Below, in pieces: positions 28,097 to 36,912 of a stretch of 64,000 nucleotides of DNA. This DNA is from Vibrio brasiliensis LMG 20546. GTDB lineage: Bacteria > Pseudomonadota > Gammaproteobacteria > Enterobacterales > Vibrionaceae. The stretch is taken from NCBI RefSeq assembly GCF_000189255.1, contig NZ_AEVS01000045.1, positions 1 to 64,000 on the forward strand, in the 5' to 3' direction. The first letter of the stretch is position 1, and each line of letters begins with the position of its first letter. Below the pieces are notes generated by a model, which ran no database searches, was not told where the DNA came from, and saw only the letters and a list, made by a program, of their open reading frames with translations. A program made the translations under genes and the position numbers.

Positions 28097-28180
28097 AAAC
28101 ATCTTATCGACTGAAACTTTAATTGCAATGCCCCTACAGCCAAGTGGTTAAAGAAGCATCAACAGAGCAAAACGTATGCT

Positions 28181-28804
28181 TTACTCCTCTGTGACCACTC
28201 GACCTTTAATCTCATTACCGGCATCGCGAATAAGATCAATCGGTGACATGATAACGCCCTTAACCGCCCCCTGAGTCGCTTGTTGTGCTATATCCTGGCT
28301 TTTCTCAACAATCTGGTCAGCTTTGACGAGAATTGGGGGAATTTCTTTACGCAGCGCCTGAGATTCCGCCACCACCAGAGGGACAGTTTCTTGTCTGTAA
28401 CCTTGGCTCTCTACAAGTACTTTCGGGATCACGTTAACACGATACTGCTTCGCTTCACTAACAATTGGCGGCACGACTTGCTGACGGTACAGGCTGACTT
28501 CCTCAACAATGGCCGGGATCTTTTGATCAATTGAGCTCGCCGTCTTGTTAGTATCAACCACCGCAGCGGTTACCCCATCAACGCTCGCGATAACACTTGG
28601 CAACAAAGCTTCCAACGTGTCTGCCACCTCAAGCCACTGAGCGACTTGTAGATTTTCCGACAGCCCTTGTACGTCATCCAGAATCTGCGGGTAAGTATCG
28701 ATAACCTCCCCCACTTTGTTGGTCATAGAGTGGATCGAATAACCTAGATAGAATATTGAAATCGCAAGTAGTAGTTGAATTGCTGAGCCGATCTTTGCTG
28801 CCAT
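28181..28804 (-). CDS. Membrane-anchored protein with five 15-residue repeats
   Basis: A 207-aa protein with one N-terminal membrane segment (about 8-26, AIQLLLAISIFYLGYSI) and a long periplasmic or cytosolic helical tail. Residues 95-169 are five tandem 15-residue units of pattern x-[VI]-P-x-[IV]-[VL]-x-E-[SA]-x-x-Y-R-x-x; each Pro falls exactly 15 residues after the last (97, 112, 127, 142, 157). The start was set at 28804 because AAGGA lies 6 nt upstream; an in-frame ATG at 28876 would add an unlikely 24 residues. Function unknown. It is monocistronic and divergent from the heme chemoreceptor gene. Confidence 0.75.
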   Translation of the reverse strand: MAAKIGSAIQLLLAISIFYLGYSIHSMTNKVGEVIDTYPQILDDVQGLSENLQVAQWLEVADTLEALLPSVIASVDGVTAAVVDTNKTASSIDQKIPAIVEEVSLYRQQVVPPIVSEAKQYRVNVIPKVLVESQGYRQETVPLVVAESQALRKEIPPILVKADQIVEKSQDIAQQATQGAVKGVIMSPIDLIRDAGNEIKGRVVTEE

Positions 28805-29159
28805 ACTCATTCCTTGAAAAGTACTGCCTGTATTGGCCAATAATAGCCTAAATGAGGTTTTAAAAAGTGAAAACATTTATGTTTTCATGTCGATACCGCT
28901 ACATCTTGCCTCAAAAAAACGGCTCATTTCCAATTAGCTCTGATATCGAAAGTACAAAAATTATTCATTGCTGTCTCATACCTTCTAGCACGCCGAAATG
29001 TCGTCACGCGTCAAAGTTTTGTTCACAGCCCCCTTACATCACATTTACAATAGCCTCACAGAGAGTGAGGTCACAGTATAAAATTTACCGTCTTCCCTTC
29101 CGTCAACTTATAAGGGAAACTTTTGAAGTCTATTCCAATTATTAATACTACTTCTGACA
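28805..29159. other. Divergent intergenic region between repeat protein and heme chemoreceptor
   Basis: About 355 bp without a convincing gene. It holds a hairpin-forming repeat CCTCAC/GTGAGG at 29054-29070, followed by TATAAAAT (about 29077-29084), which would make a good -10 box for the chemoreceptor gene; the repeat would then lie in the -35/-10 spacer. Nothing else clear was seen. Confidence 0.4.
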
Positions 29160-30773
29160 ATGCGCCTATCAATAACAAATAAATTGCTCATCACACTGCT
29201 TACGGTCTTCGGCTCTGTGCTTGTTGCCTCGACGACCTACCAGTACTTACAGCAACGTGAGTTGATCAACTCTGTGCTAAGTGAACAGTTACATGACAAA
29301 GCGAGTAACTATTTTGACAGCCTGAATATGATGATGCTCACCGGTACCATGGCGCAAAAAGAGACCTTGCGTCAGAAGGCTCTTGCACAGGATGGTATTG
29401 AGAATGTTAAAGTTCTTCGTGCTGAGGCGGTAAGCAAGCTGTATGGCCCGGGTCAGGAAAACCAGAAGCCGACAGATGAGATTGACCAGCGCGCGCTTAA
29501 CGGTGAACTCGTCATTGAGCCATTATCAGCTGATTGGGGTAAAGGCATTGTTGTCGCCCTGCCTATGAAATCTAGTGAAAATTATCGCGGCACGAACTGT
29601 GTTGCCTGTCACATGGCTCCTGAAGGCGAAGTTTTAGGTGCAATTCGTCTTGAGTACAACTTATCTCACGTAAACGACCTGATTAAAGATCGAGCTCTTA
29701 TTGCCTTGGCCATCATGTCAGCCTTCGGTTTTGTTGGCTTCCTGATCACCCTGGCTCTTATTCGTAAAATCATCGTGCGACCAATTCAGAAAACCTCTGG
29801 TTTCATGCAGAGTCTGAGTGAAACCAAAGATCTATCTCAGCGTCTTGCCAGTACGCAAAAGGATGAAATTGGCCAGTTATCCGGCGCAATTAACTCCTTT
29901 ATGGATACGGTTAATCACAGCCTTGTTCAGGTTCAATCGACCTCACACAAAGTCGCCAGCAGTGCTTCAGAGCTTACTCAGGTTGCTCAAGTAACCGATG
30001 ACGCCGCGAACAATCAGCAGAACGAAACCGCAGACGTGCAAGACAACATTGAACAGATGCAGTCACAGCAAGTTCAGGTCGAACAAGCAACAGAAGATGC
30101 CTCTTCGCTTATCAAGCATACCACTCGTGTTGCTGAGCAAAGTGCTCACAAAGCTCACGGAGCCAGCCATGAAATCAAAGGCTTAGTCACCGATATCGAG
30201 CAAGTAAAAGATAGTATTGTTGAGCTCAATAACCAGACCGCAGAAGTTTCAAGCATCCTTGAAGTAATTAAAGGTGTCGCTGAGCAAACCAACTTATTGG
30301 CACTCAACGCCGCGATCGAAGCTGCTCGTGCTGGTGAGCAAGGACGAGGTTTTGCCGTGGTTGCCGAAGAGGTGCGTAACCTTGCCAGCCGCACAGCAGA
30401 AGCAACTGGCAGTATCGAAACGATTATTTCTCAGTTCCAGCAAGATAGTGAAGCATCACTTGCGTCCGTCGATACTGTGTGTGGCACTGCTCATGAGCGT
30501 TCCACAGAAATCGAAGCACTGTCTCAGGCGATGTCTGAAGTGGTTCAGGAAATGAAACAAGCGTTAGCTCATGCCAACAGTATTCAGCAGCAATCAAGCA
30601 GCACTGCTGAACTTAGTCATCAGGTACAGAATAAGGTTCAGGTCATTACTCAGCACGCCAACCAGACTTCAGAGTCGGCAGCTCAGACTCATGATATCAG
30701 TATGAATCTTGAGCAACTTTCTGAACATCTTGAGACGCTGCTCGACCAATTCACCCTTTCTGGCAAAAAATAG
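29160..30773 (+). CDS. Methyl-accepting chemotaxis protein with a periplasmic c-type heme motif
   Basis: A 537-aa chemoreceptor. Membrane segments at about 7-28 and 178-201 enclose a periplasmic domain of roughly 150 residues holding one heme c motif, C147-V-A-C-H151 ([19 protein letters not shown]), near its end. A HAMP domain follows ([18 protein letters not shown]), then the signalling domain with the conserved hairpin tip [36 protein letters not shown] covalently bound heme would let it sense redox state or a gas ligand and feed the chemotaxis pathway through CheA/CheW. The ATG has no good ribosome binding site. Heme attachment is inferred from CxxCH in an exported domain. Confidence 0.9.
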   Translation: MRLSITNKLLITLLTVFGSVLVASTTYQYLQQRELINSVLSEQLHDKASNYFDSLNMMMLTGTMAQKETLRQKALAQDGIENVKVLRAEAVSKLYGPGQENQKPTDEIDQRALNGELVIEPLSADWGKGIVVALPMKSSENYRGTNCVACHMAPEGEVLGAIRLEYNLSHVNDLIKDRALIALAIMSAFGFVGFLITLALIRKIIVRPIQKTSGFMQSLSETKDLSQRLASTQKDEIGQLSGAINSFMDTVNHSLVQVQSTSHKVASSASELTQVAQVTDDAANNQQNETADVQDNIEQMQSQQVQVEQATEDASSLIKHTTRVAEQSAHKAHGASHEIKGLVTDIEQVKDSIVELNNQTAEVSSILEVIKGVAEQTNLLALNAAIEAARAGEQGRGFAVVAEEVRNLASRTAEATGSIETIISQFQQDSEASLASVDTVCGTAHERSTEIEALSQAMSEVVQEMKQALAHANSIQQQSSSTAELSHQVQNKVQVITQHANQTSESAAQTHDISMNLEQLSEHLETLLDQFTLSGKK

Positions 30774-30870
30774 CGTGATATTAGGAATTTTTGTTCGACT
30801 AAATGACAATAAAGGTTGAAGCATAATATTTGAAAGGTAATATGTTCCATTGAATCTATAGCATTCTATC

Positions 30871-30927
30871 CAACCCAATGCTTGCTCATCATTTATCCTG
30901 TTGAGTATCGTGCATTGGGTTGAATTT
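30871..30927 (+). promoter_or_regulatory. Long inverted repeat in the asnS leader
   Basis: CAACCCAATGC (30871-30881) and GCATTGGGTTG (30912-30922) are perfect 11-bp complements around 30 nt, followed by AATTTTT. It ends 31 nt before the asnS ATG. It could be an attenuator in front of asnS, or a late terminator for the chemoreceptor gene. Confidence 0.55.
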
Positions 30928-30953
30928 TTACCTCAATGGAGAATATTTCTAAC

Positions 30954-32354
30954 ATGACTTACGCGCCTGTATCAGACGTTTTGAAAGGTCAGCTAGCAGT
31001 AGACAGTGAAGTTACTGTTCGTGGCTGGATCCGTTCACGTCGTGATTCCAAAGCTGGAATCTCTTTCCTTGCCATTTATGACGGCTCTTGTTTCGACCCG
31101 ATTCAGGCCGTGGTCCCAAATAATCTTAATAATTACGAAGACGAAGTACTTAAGCTAACTACAGGCTGCTCTGTTGAAGTAACTGGTAAGATTGTTGAGT
31201 CTCCTGCGAAAGGTCAGGACTTTGAACTGGCTGCAACTGACGTAAAAGTTGTTGGCTGGGTTGAAGATGCTGACACTTACCCAATGGCAAAAACTCGTCA
31301 TTCTATTGAATACCTACGTGAAGTTGCGCATCTACGTCCGCGCACTAACGTAATCGGTGCAGTAGCACGTGTACGTAACTGCCTGTCTCAAGCGATTCAC
31401 CGCTTCTACCACGAGCAAGGTTACTTCTGGGTATCAGCGCCACTAATCACAGCTTCTGATGCAGAAGGTGCTGGTGAAATGTTCCGCGTTTCTACGCTAG
31501 ACATGGAAAACCTACCTCGCACAGACAAAGGCGATGTTGATTACAACGAAGACTTCTTCGGTAAAGAGACCTTCCTGACAGTATCTGGTCAGCTAAACGC
31601 GGAAGCGTACGCTTGTGCACTGAGCAAGGTTTACACTTTCGGCCCGACTTTCCGTGCTGAAAACTCAAACACCAGCCGCCACCTAGCGGAATTCTGGATG
31701 GTTGAACCTGAAGTAGCATTTGCTGATCTGAACGACGTAGCTAAGCTATCTGAAGATATGCTAAAGTACGTATTCAAAGCTGTACTTGAAGAGCGTCGCG
31801 ATGACCTTGAGTTCTTTGCGCAGCGTATCGACAAGGAAGCAATCACTCGTCTTGAGCAGTTTGTTTCTTCTGACTTTGCACAAGTTGACTACACTGACGC
31901 GATCCAAATCCTACTGGACTCTGGTCGTGAGTTCGAATTCCCTGTTGAATGGGGTATCGATATGTCTTCTGAGCACGAGCGTTACCTCGCTGAAGAGCAC
32001 TTCAAAGCACCTGTAATCGTTAAGAACTACCCGAAAGACATCAAAGCTTTCTACATGCGTCTCAACGAAGATGGTAAGACTGTAGCTGCAATGGATGTTC
32101 TGGCACCTGGTATTGGTGAGATCATCGGTGGTTCTCAACGTGAAGAGCGTCTGGAAGTACTTGATGCACGTATGCGCGAAATGGGTATCGACCCAGAGCA
32201 CATGAGCTGGTACCGCGACCTTCGCCGCTACGGCACAGTGCCACACGCTGGCTTTGGTCTGGGCTTCGAGCGTCTAGTCTCTTACGTAACAGGTATGGGC
32301 AACGTTCGTGACGTGATCCCATTCCCACGTACACCACGCTCTGCGAACTTCTAA
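30954..32354 (+). CDS. asnS: Asparaginyl-tRNA synthetase
   Basis: A 466-aa class II aminoacyl-tRNA synthetase that charges tRNA-Asn. N-terminal OB-fold anticodon domain ([35 protein letters not shown]), then the catalytic core with motif 2 ([21 protein letters not shown]) and motif 3 ([13 protein letters not shown]). The start is at [12 protein letters not shown] (30954) by alignment with E. coli AsnS, which is also 466 aa; an in-frame ATG at 30936 adds six residues. Codon use is strongly biased. It stands alone with a clear terminator and an unusual leader repeat. Confidence 0.97.
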   Translation: MTYAPVSDVLKGQLAVDSEVTVRGWIRSRRDSKAGISFLAIYDGSCFDPIQAVVPNNLNNYEDEVLKLTTGCSVEVTGKIVESPAKGQDFELAATDVKVVGWVEDADTYPMAKTRHSIEYLREVAHLRPRTNVIGAVARVRNCLSQAIHRFYHEQGYFWVSAPLITASDAEGAGEMFRVSTLDMENLPRTDKGDVDYNEDFFGKETFLTVSGQLNAEAYACALSKVYTFGPTFRAENSNTSRHLAEFWMVEPEVAFADLNDVAKLSEDMLKYVFKAVLEERRDDLEFFAQRIDKEAITRLEQFVSSDFAQVDYTDAIQILLDSGREFEFPVEWGIDMSSEHERYLAEEHFKAPVIVKNYPKDIKAFYMRLNEDGKTVAAMDVLAPGIGEIIGGSQREERLEVLDARMREMGIDPEHMSWYRDLRRYGTVPHAGFGLGFERLVSYVTGMGNVRDVIPFPRTPRSANF

Positions 32355-32376
32355 ACTTAGAAGCTTCACCAGATTG

Positions 32377-32405
32377 AAAACCTCCGCTAATGCGGAGGTT
32401 TTTTT
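32377..32405 (+). terminator. Terminator of asnS
   Basis: AACCTCCGC (32379-32387) pairs with GCGGAGGTT (32392-32400), loop TAAT, followed by TTTTT. Confidence 0.9.
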
Positions 32406-32529
32406 ATGCCATAAACAAGCTAGTACCTAAGTATAAAAATTTGAACACTTACTTACCGTTACTGGGATTAGAAAAGCATCAATAAACCAGCTAATGTAAA
32501 AGTATCTTCAACGCAGTAGAGTAATGATT

Positions 32530-32772
32530 ATGAAACTATTTAAAATTGAAGACCTCTCTTACAACGGCGTAAAAGAAGGCGTCCATAGTTGGGATCATCC
32601 GCAAGGTGATCAACCCTATTACTGGCATCCGGATTGGCTGCATGTAGCAGAAGACATTACTGGCTTACACGGACGACAAGCGCTAGATGTGAAAGAGGGA
32701 GAAACAGCCAACGAGGAACACGCTAAACAAGCGATTGTTGATCATCTCAACAACAGAAATGATGCGAAGTAA
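32530..32772 (+). CDS. Small protein of the PYYWHPDWLH family, 80 aa
   Basis: An 80-aa soluble protein with the block GVHSWDHP..QPYYWHPDWLHVAEDITG and a C-terminal HAKQAIVDHLNNRN. A paralogue lies at 34691-34990; the two align without gaps from the Met to the first Trp (residue 21) if this one starts at 32530, which is why that start was chosen over the ATG at 32524. The HPDWLH block may bind metal or a ligand; I do not know the family's function. A hairpin (32778-32800, AGACCTCCT/AGGAGGTCT) follows but without a T-tract. Confidence 0.75.
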   Translation: MKLFKIEDLSYNGVKEGVHSWDHPQGDQPYYWHPDWLHVAEDITGLHGRQALDVKEGETANEEHAKQAIVDHLNNRNDAK

Positions 32773-32813
32773 TCATTAGACCTCCTTATCGAGGAGGTCT
32801 GGATAACGGTTGG

Positions 32814-33017
32814 TCAGTCAGTGACTTTAGCTGCGTAATAGATACCAAACAGACACAAACCAAACATGACAAACGGTATCGCCGCGGCGGTGTATTCGGT
32901 CCATGCCATTTCGGCGAAAGATTTAGCTAAGATGACATGGCCAAAAACCAGTAGCGCCGCACAAACTATCGCCACTGCAATCAATCGAAACTCATGTCTA
33001 TAGTGTTGTTTTTCCAT
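32814..33017 (-). CDS. Small two-segment membrane protein, 67 aa
   Basis: A 67-aa protein with two membrane segments (LIAVAIVCAALLVFGHVIL and AAIPFVMFGLCLFGIYYAA) and a short polar N-terminus. It is complete, ATG at 33017. It sits between the two PYYWHPDWLH paralogues and just downstream of the MocR-type regulator on the same strand. No family recognised. Confidence 0.65.
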   Translation of the reverse strand: MEKQHYRHEFRLIAVAIVCAALLVFGHVILAKSFAEMAWTEYTAAAIPFVMFGLCLFGIYYAAKVTD

Positions 33018-33103
33018 AACTAATCCCTTGTATTAACAATTGGGATAATTGCATCATATCTTAGCGGTTAGGCAGCACTACAGTTTAAGTTAAAAACGCC
33101 CTA

Positions 33104-34505
33104 TCAGTTGTCACTGTGATCTGTAATCAGTTGACCAAGCATGATGATCGCCTCACACAAGGGTTTAGTCTGCTCGAACGAAATGTTTAGACGCATACAG
33201 TTTTGATACTGTTGTTTAGAGCTGAAAAGTCGCCCATATCCAATCGAGATCCCTGACTGGCACAGATGGCGGTAAATTTGATAGGTATCGACGCTCTGTT
33301 GTAGCTCTAACCACAAGAAGTACCCCCCTTGAGGTTGAGCAACCACAGTTTGAGCAGGAAAATGCCGTTTGATTAACGTAATAAACGCCGACTGTCTGGC
33401 GGCCAACTGCTTGCGCAGTTTGCGCAGATGATTGTCATAGCTTTCATATTGCAGGTAATGAGCAACCCCTTGCTGAATCGGTCCACTGCCGGCAAGCGTG
33501 GAGATCATCTGCTGCTTTTGCAGTTTTTCGTTAAGCGCCCTATTCACCACCCAGCCAATTCGATATCCCGGACATAGCGACTTGGAAAACGAGCCACACA
33601 ACAACACTCTGTCACTGCGATCCCATAGTTTTAGTGGCGCGGGTTTTACCTCACCAAAATAGAGTTCCGAATAGACGTCGTCTTCAACAAGATACACCTG
33701 ATGCTGTTCCGCCAACTCGACAACGGCCTTCTTTTTGTCATCAGACATAGAGACACCCGTTGGATTCTGAAAATTGGCCATTAGCCAACAAGCCTTGACG
33801 TCATTATCGGCCAATGCGTTTGCCAGGGAGTCTAAACACAGCCCTGTTATAGGATCCACTGGCACTTCGATCGCTTTCAGTTTGAGCCGCTCGACCGCTT
33901 GCAATGCGCCGTAAAACGCCGGAGACTCGATAACAACGGTATCTCCCGGTTCACAAATCGCTTCAAGGCTCAGGTTAAGTGCTTCCATTGCACCTGAAGT
34001 TAATACGATATCCTGATGTGAGACCGCAATGCCTTCCGTGATGTAACGCTGAGCGATCAGGCGTCGTAAGCCTTCGTTACCTGGAGGCATGTTCTGAATA
34101 ACCGTTTCAGCGGGAGATTTACGCCCTGCACTAGCAAGGTGACGATTGAGATCGGCAATAGGAAATAGGTGTGGAGATGGAAAGGCAGAACCTAAGGCGA
34201 TATCTAACTGGCTATTATTTTTCAGGAATTCGAACAGCTCATCTTTATAATCAGGTCGAATAGTAGCGACATCGCTGTCGATACGCTCAGCACTCAAACG
34301 GGATGTGACAAAGTAGCCTGATTGAGGTCGAGCCTTTATCCATCCTTCTGACTCAAGTATTTGATAAGCCTGCAATACCGTCGCTGAACTGACTGAAAAG
34401 CTCTTACTTGTCGCTCTCAATGACGGTATTTTTTTCGCCAGCACGCCAGGTTTGTGCTTCAATTTGCTGTTTAAGCTGATTTGCTAATTGCTGATAGCGA
34501 TGCAT
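33104..34505 (-). pseudogene. MocR-type (GntR/aminotransferase) regulator, frameshifted in the helix-turn-helix domain
   Basis: The sequence from 34505 to 33104 encodes a MocR/PdxR-type regulator of about 466 aa: an N-terminal GntR winged helix (YQQLANQLKQQI, then IPSLRATSKSFSVSSATVLQAYQILESEGW) and a PLP-dependent aminotransferase-like domain with NFQNPTGVSMS and SFSKSLCPGYRIGW (PLP Lys in SFSKS). A run of seven A (34429-34435, T on the plus strand) breaks the frame; with six A it reads RAGEKIPSLRAT, the conserved GntR sequence. As written only a TTG-started fragment lacking the first helices is intact. Either a recent pseudogene or a homopolymer sequencing error. It is divergent from the small-protein gene at 34691, a likely target. 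Confidence 0.85.
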
Positions 34506-34690
34506 AGTTCCCTCTTATCTGACCGGCAAAGATACCACAGCTATCCATTTGATGGGCTTATCAACGTCTCACTAAGCAGGATTAATTTTAGCGCATCCCG
34601 TTTGTAGAGGCTCGTCACATTAAATATCGTAAAGTTTGTTACATTTATCAGGGATAAGTGATCCAAATAACCTTACAAGGGATGATAATA

Positions 34691-34990
34691 ATGACAAAGT
34701 ACGATTCATCACATATTCAATACAAAGGCGAGAGCAACGGTGTTCATAGTTGGACAGCACCTAGCGGTCAGCCATACTACTGGCACCCAGACTGGCTACA
34801 CATTGCGGAAGACGCAACAGGCTCTCACCCTAAACAAGATATTGAGCTAACTGAAGGTGAAGCGGCGACAGAACAACATGCAGTTAAAGCAATTCTTTCG
34901 CACCTTAACAAATGGGCAGCTGACAAGTTAGGCAAAAACCCGGACATTGAGGCTAACGCGGTCGAGTCACAGCTCAACCTTAAAAAATAG
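34691..34990 (+). CDS. Small protein of the PYYWHPDWLH family, 99 aa
   Basis: A 99-aa soluble protein paralogous to 32530-32772: GVHSWTAPSGQPYYWHPDWLHIAEDATG followed by a longer C-terminal helix (HAVKAILSHLNKWAADKLGKNPD). The start at 34691 has AAGGGA eight nt upstream; an in-frame GTG at 34658 is less likely. It is divergent from the MocR-type regulator and may be controlled by it. The function is unknown. The strict conservation of the aromatic/His block between paralogues suggests a binding site. Confidence 0.75.
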   Translation: MTKYDSSHIQYKGESNGVHSWTAPSGQPYYWHPDWLHIAEDATGSHPKQDIELTEGEAATEQHAVKAILSHLNKWAADKLGKNPDIEANAVESQLNLKK

Positions 34991-34999
34991 TTCTCTCCA

Positions 35000-35025
35000 A
35001 CGCACCCATCCGGGTGCGTTTTTAC
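35000..35025 (+). terminator. Terminator of the 99-aa protein gene
   Basis: ACGCACCC (35001-35008) pairs with GGGTGCGT (35013-35020), loop ATCC, followed by TTTTA. Confidence 0.88.
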
Positions 35026-35204
35026 TTCACTCCCTTAACCAGCCAACAGCCCAATCTAATGCTAAAGTTGTAAAAATGTATCAATGAATGAAACAAACCG
35101 ATAGAATGCTCGGTCTTTTATTGAGTAAACAGATAGATCTAATCATATATCTGCCTGTTTAATGGCTAGTTTTAGTCACATTGACAACGATATAAAGGCT
35201 TAAC

Positions 35205-36695
35205 ATGGTTAACTCACATTACAACGCGCCTCTGACACTCAAGCTCTACGCTCTTGCCGCAGTAGTCTTTGGGCTTTACGGTGGGCGAGTTTGTCCGATG
35301 TTAGAGACTCTTACCTTTAGTGAATTGTTTATCCACGTGTCGCTGACGTTCGGTGGCGTCTATTTAGTCCGCCACTTCTTACTACAAGACCATTCACTGG
35401 TTAAAGAGCAGCAACATGCACGTCTGGATACTACGCTGATGTTCTTCGGTAGTCTGATTCTGGCAATCTTCTACAACACCTATTACGAATTCCCACTCGA
35501 CAGTAATCTAAAAGTACTACTCGGTATGACACTGTTCGGTTTTTTCACTGGTCTGCTATTGCAGTTAGACTCTAAAATTACCAGCTTTGATGCTCTGACT
35601 GGTTCGCAAAGATTCGATTTCGAGTTAAGTGGTAAACGACAGTCAATGGTCAAACAGATGATATGGCTTATCAGTCTGTTGCTATTTACCCTGACAACTA
35701 TGTTAGCAATGGTTGCGGTGAAAGACATATTTTGGCTTGAGCACAATCCGGATCGAGTACTGGACGGAACAGGTAAAATCAGCGTCATCAAGGAGTTTAT
35801 CTATATTTCGCTTGTTTTAGGTGCTTACACCATTGCGATTATGGTGCAGTGGAGCAAGTTAATGCGCCGCGTGTTAAGTGCCCAAGAGTACTCGCTCATT
35901 GAAGTGGCTAAGGGGAAAACTTCGACACGCGTGCCTATCTTCGAGCACAATGAACTTGGTTCAATGGCCTCGTTAACCAACCAGATGCTTGATAGCCTCG
36001 AGTCCTCACAGGATGAAGTAAAAACTACCCGTGACGTCGCAATTGTGAGTTTGTCAGCATTAGCCGAATCTCGTGATAACGAAACTGGCGCGCATATCCT
36101 GCGCACCCAAGAGTACGTCCGTGCTCTGGCGACTCATCTGGCGCAGTTTGACCATCACAAAGATCTACTGACAGACAACTATATCGAACTGCTCTACAAA
36201 TCTGCGCCACTGCACGATGTAGGCAAAGTCGGTATCCCAGATAACATCCTGCTTAAACCGGGTAAATTGACCGACGAAGAGTTCGAGGTGATGAAAGGCC
36301 ACCCAGAAATAGGGGCTAAAGCCCTATCGATGGCAGAGAAGCAGCTCGGAAGTAACTCCTTCCTAAAACTGGCTAAAGAGATATCACTTACCCACCATGA
36401 AAAGTGGAATGGCAGTGGTTATCCAAAAGGGCTTAAAGAACAAGAAATCCCTATTTCAGGTCGATTGATGGCATTAGCCGATGTTTATGACGCACTTATC
36501 TCTGAACGTGTATACAAAAAAGCCTTCAGCCATGAAAAGGCCAAGTCGATCATCCTTGAAGGTAATGGTTCCCACTTTGATCCTGAGATTGTTGAGGCTT
36601 TCCTTGCGATTGAAGACGAATTTGTCGCGATTGCCGATAAGTATCGCAGCATGGAAGCACGTGAAAATGAGCTTGAACAACTGATGCATGCCTAG
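35205..36695 (+). CDS. HD-GYP domain cyclic-di-GMP phosphodiesterase, membrane-bound
   Basis: A 496-aa protein with about six membrane segments in the first 220 residues (including LYALAAVVFGLYGGRV, HARLDTTLMFFGSLILAIFY, WLISLLLFTLTTMLAMVAV), a HAMP-like linker (ARGKTSTRVPIFEHNELGSMASL region) and an HD-GYP domain. Catalytic motifs: ESRDNETGAHILRTQEYV, SAPLHDVGKVGIPDNILLKPGKLTDEEFEVMKGHPEIG and LTHHEKWNGSGYPKGLKEQEIPISGRLMALADVYDAL. All key His and Asp residues are present, so it should hydrolyse cyclic di-GMP to GMP. Single gene with its own terminator. Confidence 0.9.
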   Translation: MVNSHYNAPLTLKLYALAAVVFGLYGGRVCPMLETLTFSELFIHVSLTFGGVYLVRHFLLQDHSLVKEQQHARLDTTLMFFGSLILAIFYNTYYEFPLDSNLKVLLGMTLFGFFTGLLLQLDSKITSFDALTGSQRFDFELSGKRQSMVKQMIWLISLLLFTLTTMLAMVAVKDIFWLEHNPDRVLDGTGKISVIKEFIYISLVLGAYTIAIMVQWSKLMRRVLSAQEYSLIEVAKGKTSTRVPIFEHNELGSMASLTNQMLDSLESSQDEVKTTRDVAIVSLSALAESRDNETGAHILRTQEYVRALATHLAQFDHHKDLLTDNYIELLYKSAPLHDVGKVGIPDNILLKPGKLTDEEFEVMKGHPEIGAKALSMAEKQLGSNSFLKLAKEISLTHHEKWNGSGYPKGLKEQEIPISGRLMALADVYDALISERVYKKAFSHEKAKSIILEGNGSHFDPEIVEAFLAIEDEFVAIADKYRSMEARENELEQLMHA

Positions 36696-36727
36696 TGGTG
36701 AACCTCTCGTTCTATTTTAACTAGAAT

Positions 36728-36763
36728 AAAGTCCGTTTTATCGATTGATATAGCGGACTTTTT
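36728..36763 (+). terminator. Terminator of the HD-GYP gene
   Basis: AAAGTCCG (36728-36735) pairs with CGGACTTT (36754-36761) around an 18-nt loop, followed by TTA. Confidence 0.75.
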
Positions 36764-36912
36764 ATATAGAAATCTATCTTAGAAAAGCAATCGCAACAAA
36801 ATCCTAGTATTTTTGAAATTATATTTACATTGGCTGTTGTTTCCCCCCGCTTAGAAAGGTATAAATAACCGAGTTACTAATATCCTCCCTTCGATAAACA
36901 TGGATGACCGTT

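Noticed and set aside
28867-29145. A 92-codon plus-strand frame between the repeat protein and the chemoreceptor
   Set aside because: No ribosome binding site, Cys/Ser-rich composition unlike real proteins here, and it overlaps the promoter regions of both neighbours.
30860-30935. T-box riboswitch before asnS
   Set aside because: T-boxes are typical of Gram-positive bacteria, and no specifier loop or T-box sequence is visible; only a simple long hairpin.
32778-32800. Terminator after the first PYYWHPDWLH gene
   Set aside because: A perfect 9-bp stem exists, but no T-tract follows on either strand, so I listed it only as a hairpin in the gene entry.
36780-36912. TyrR box upstream of aspC
   Set aside because: TGAAAT...TTTACA has the wrong spacing for TGTAAA-N6-TTTACA.
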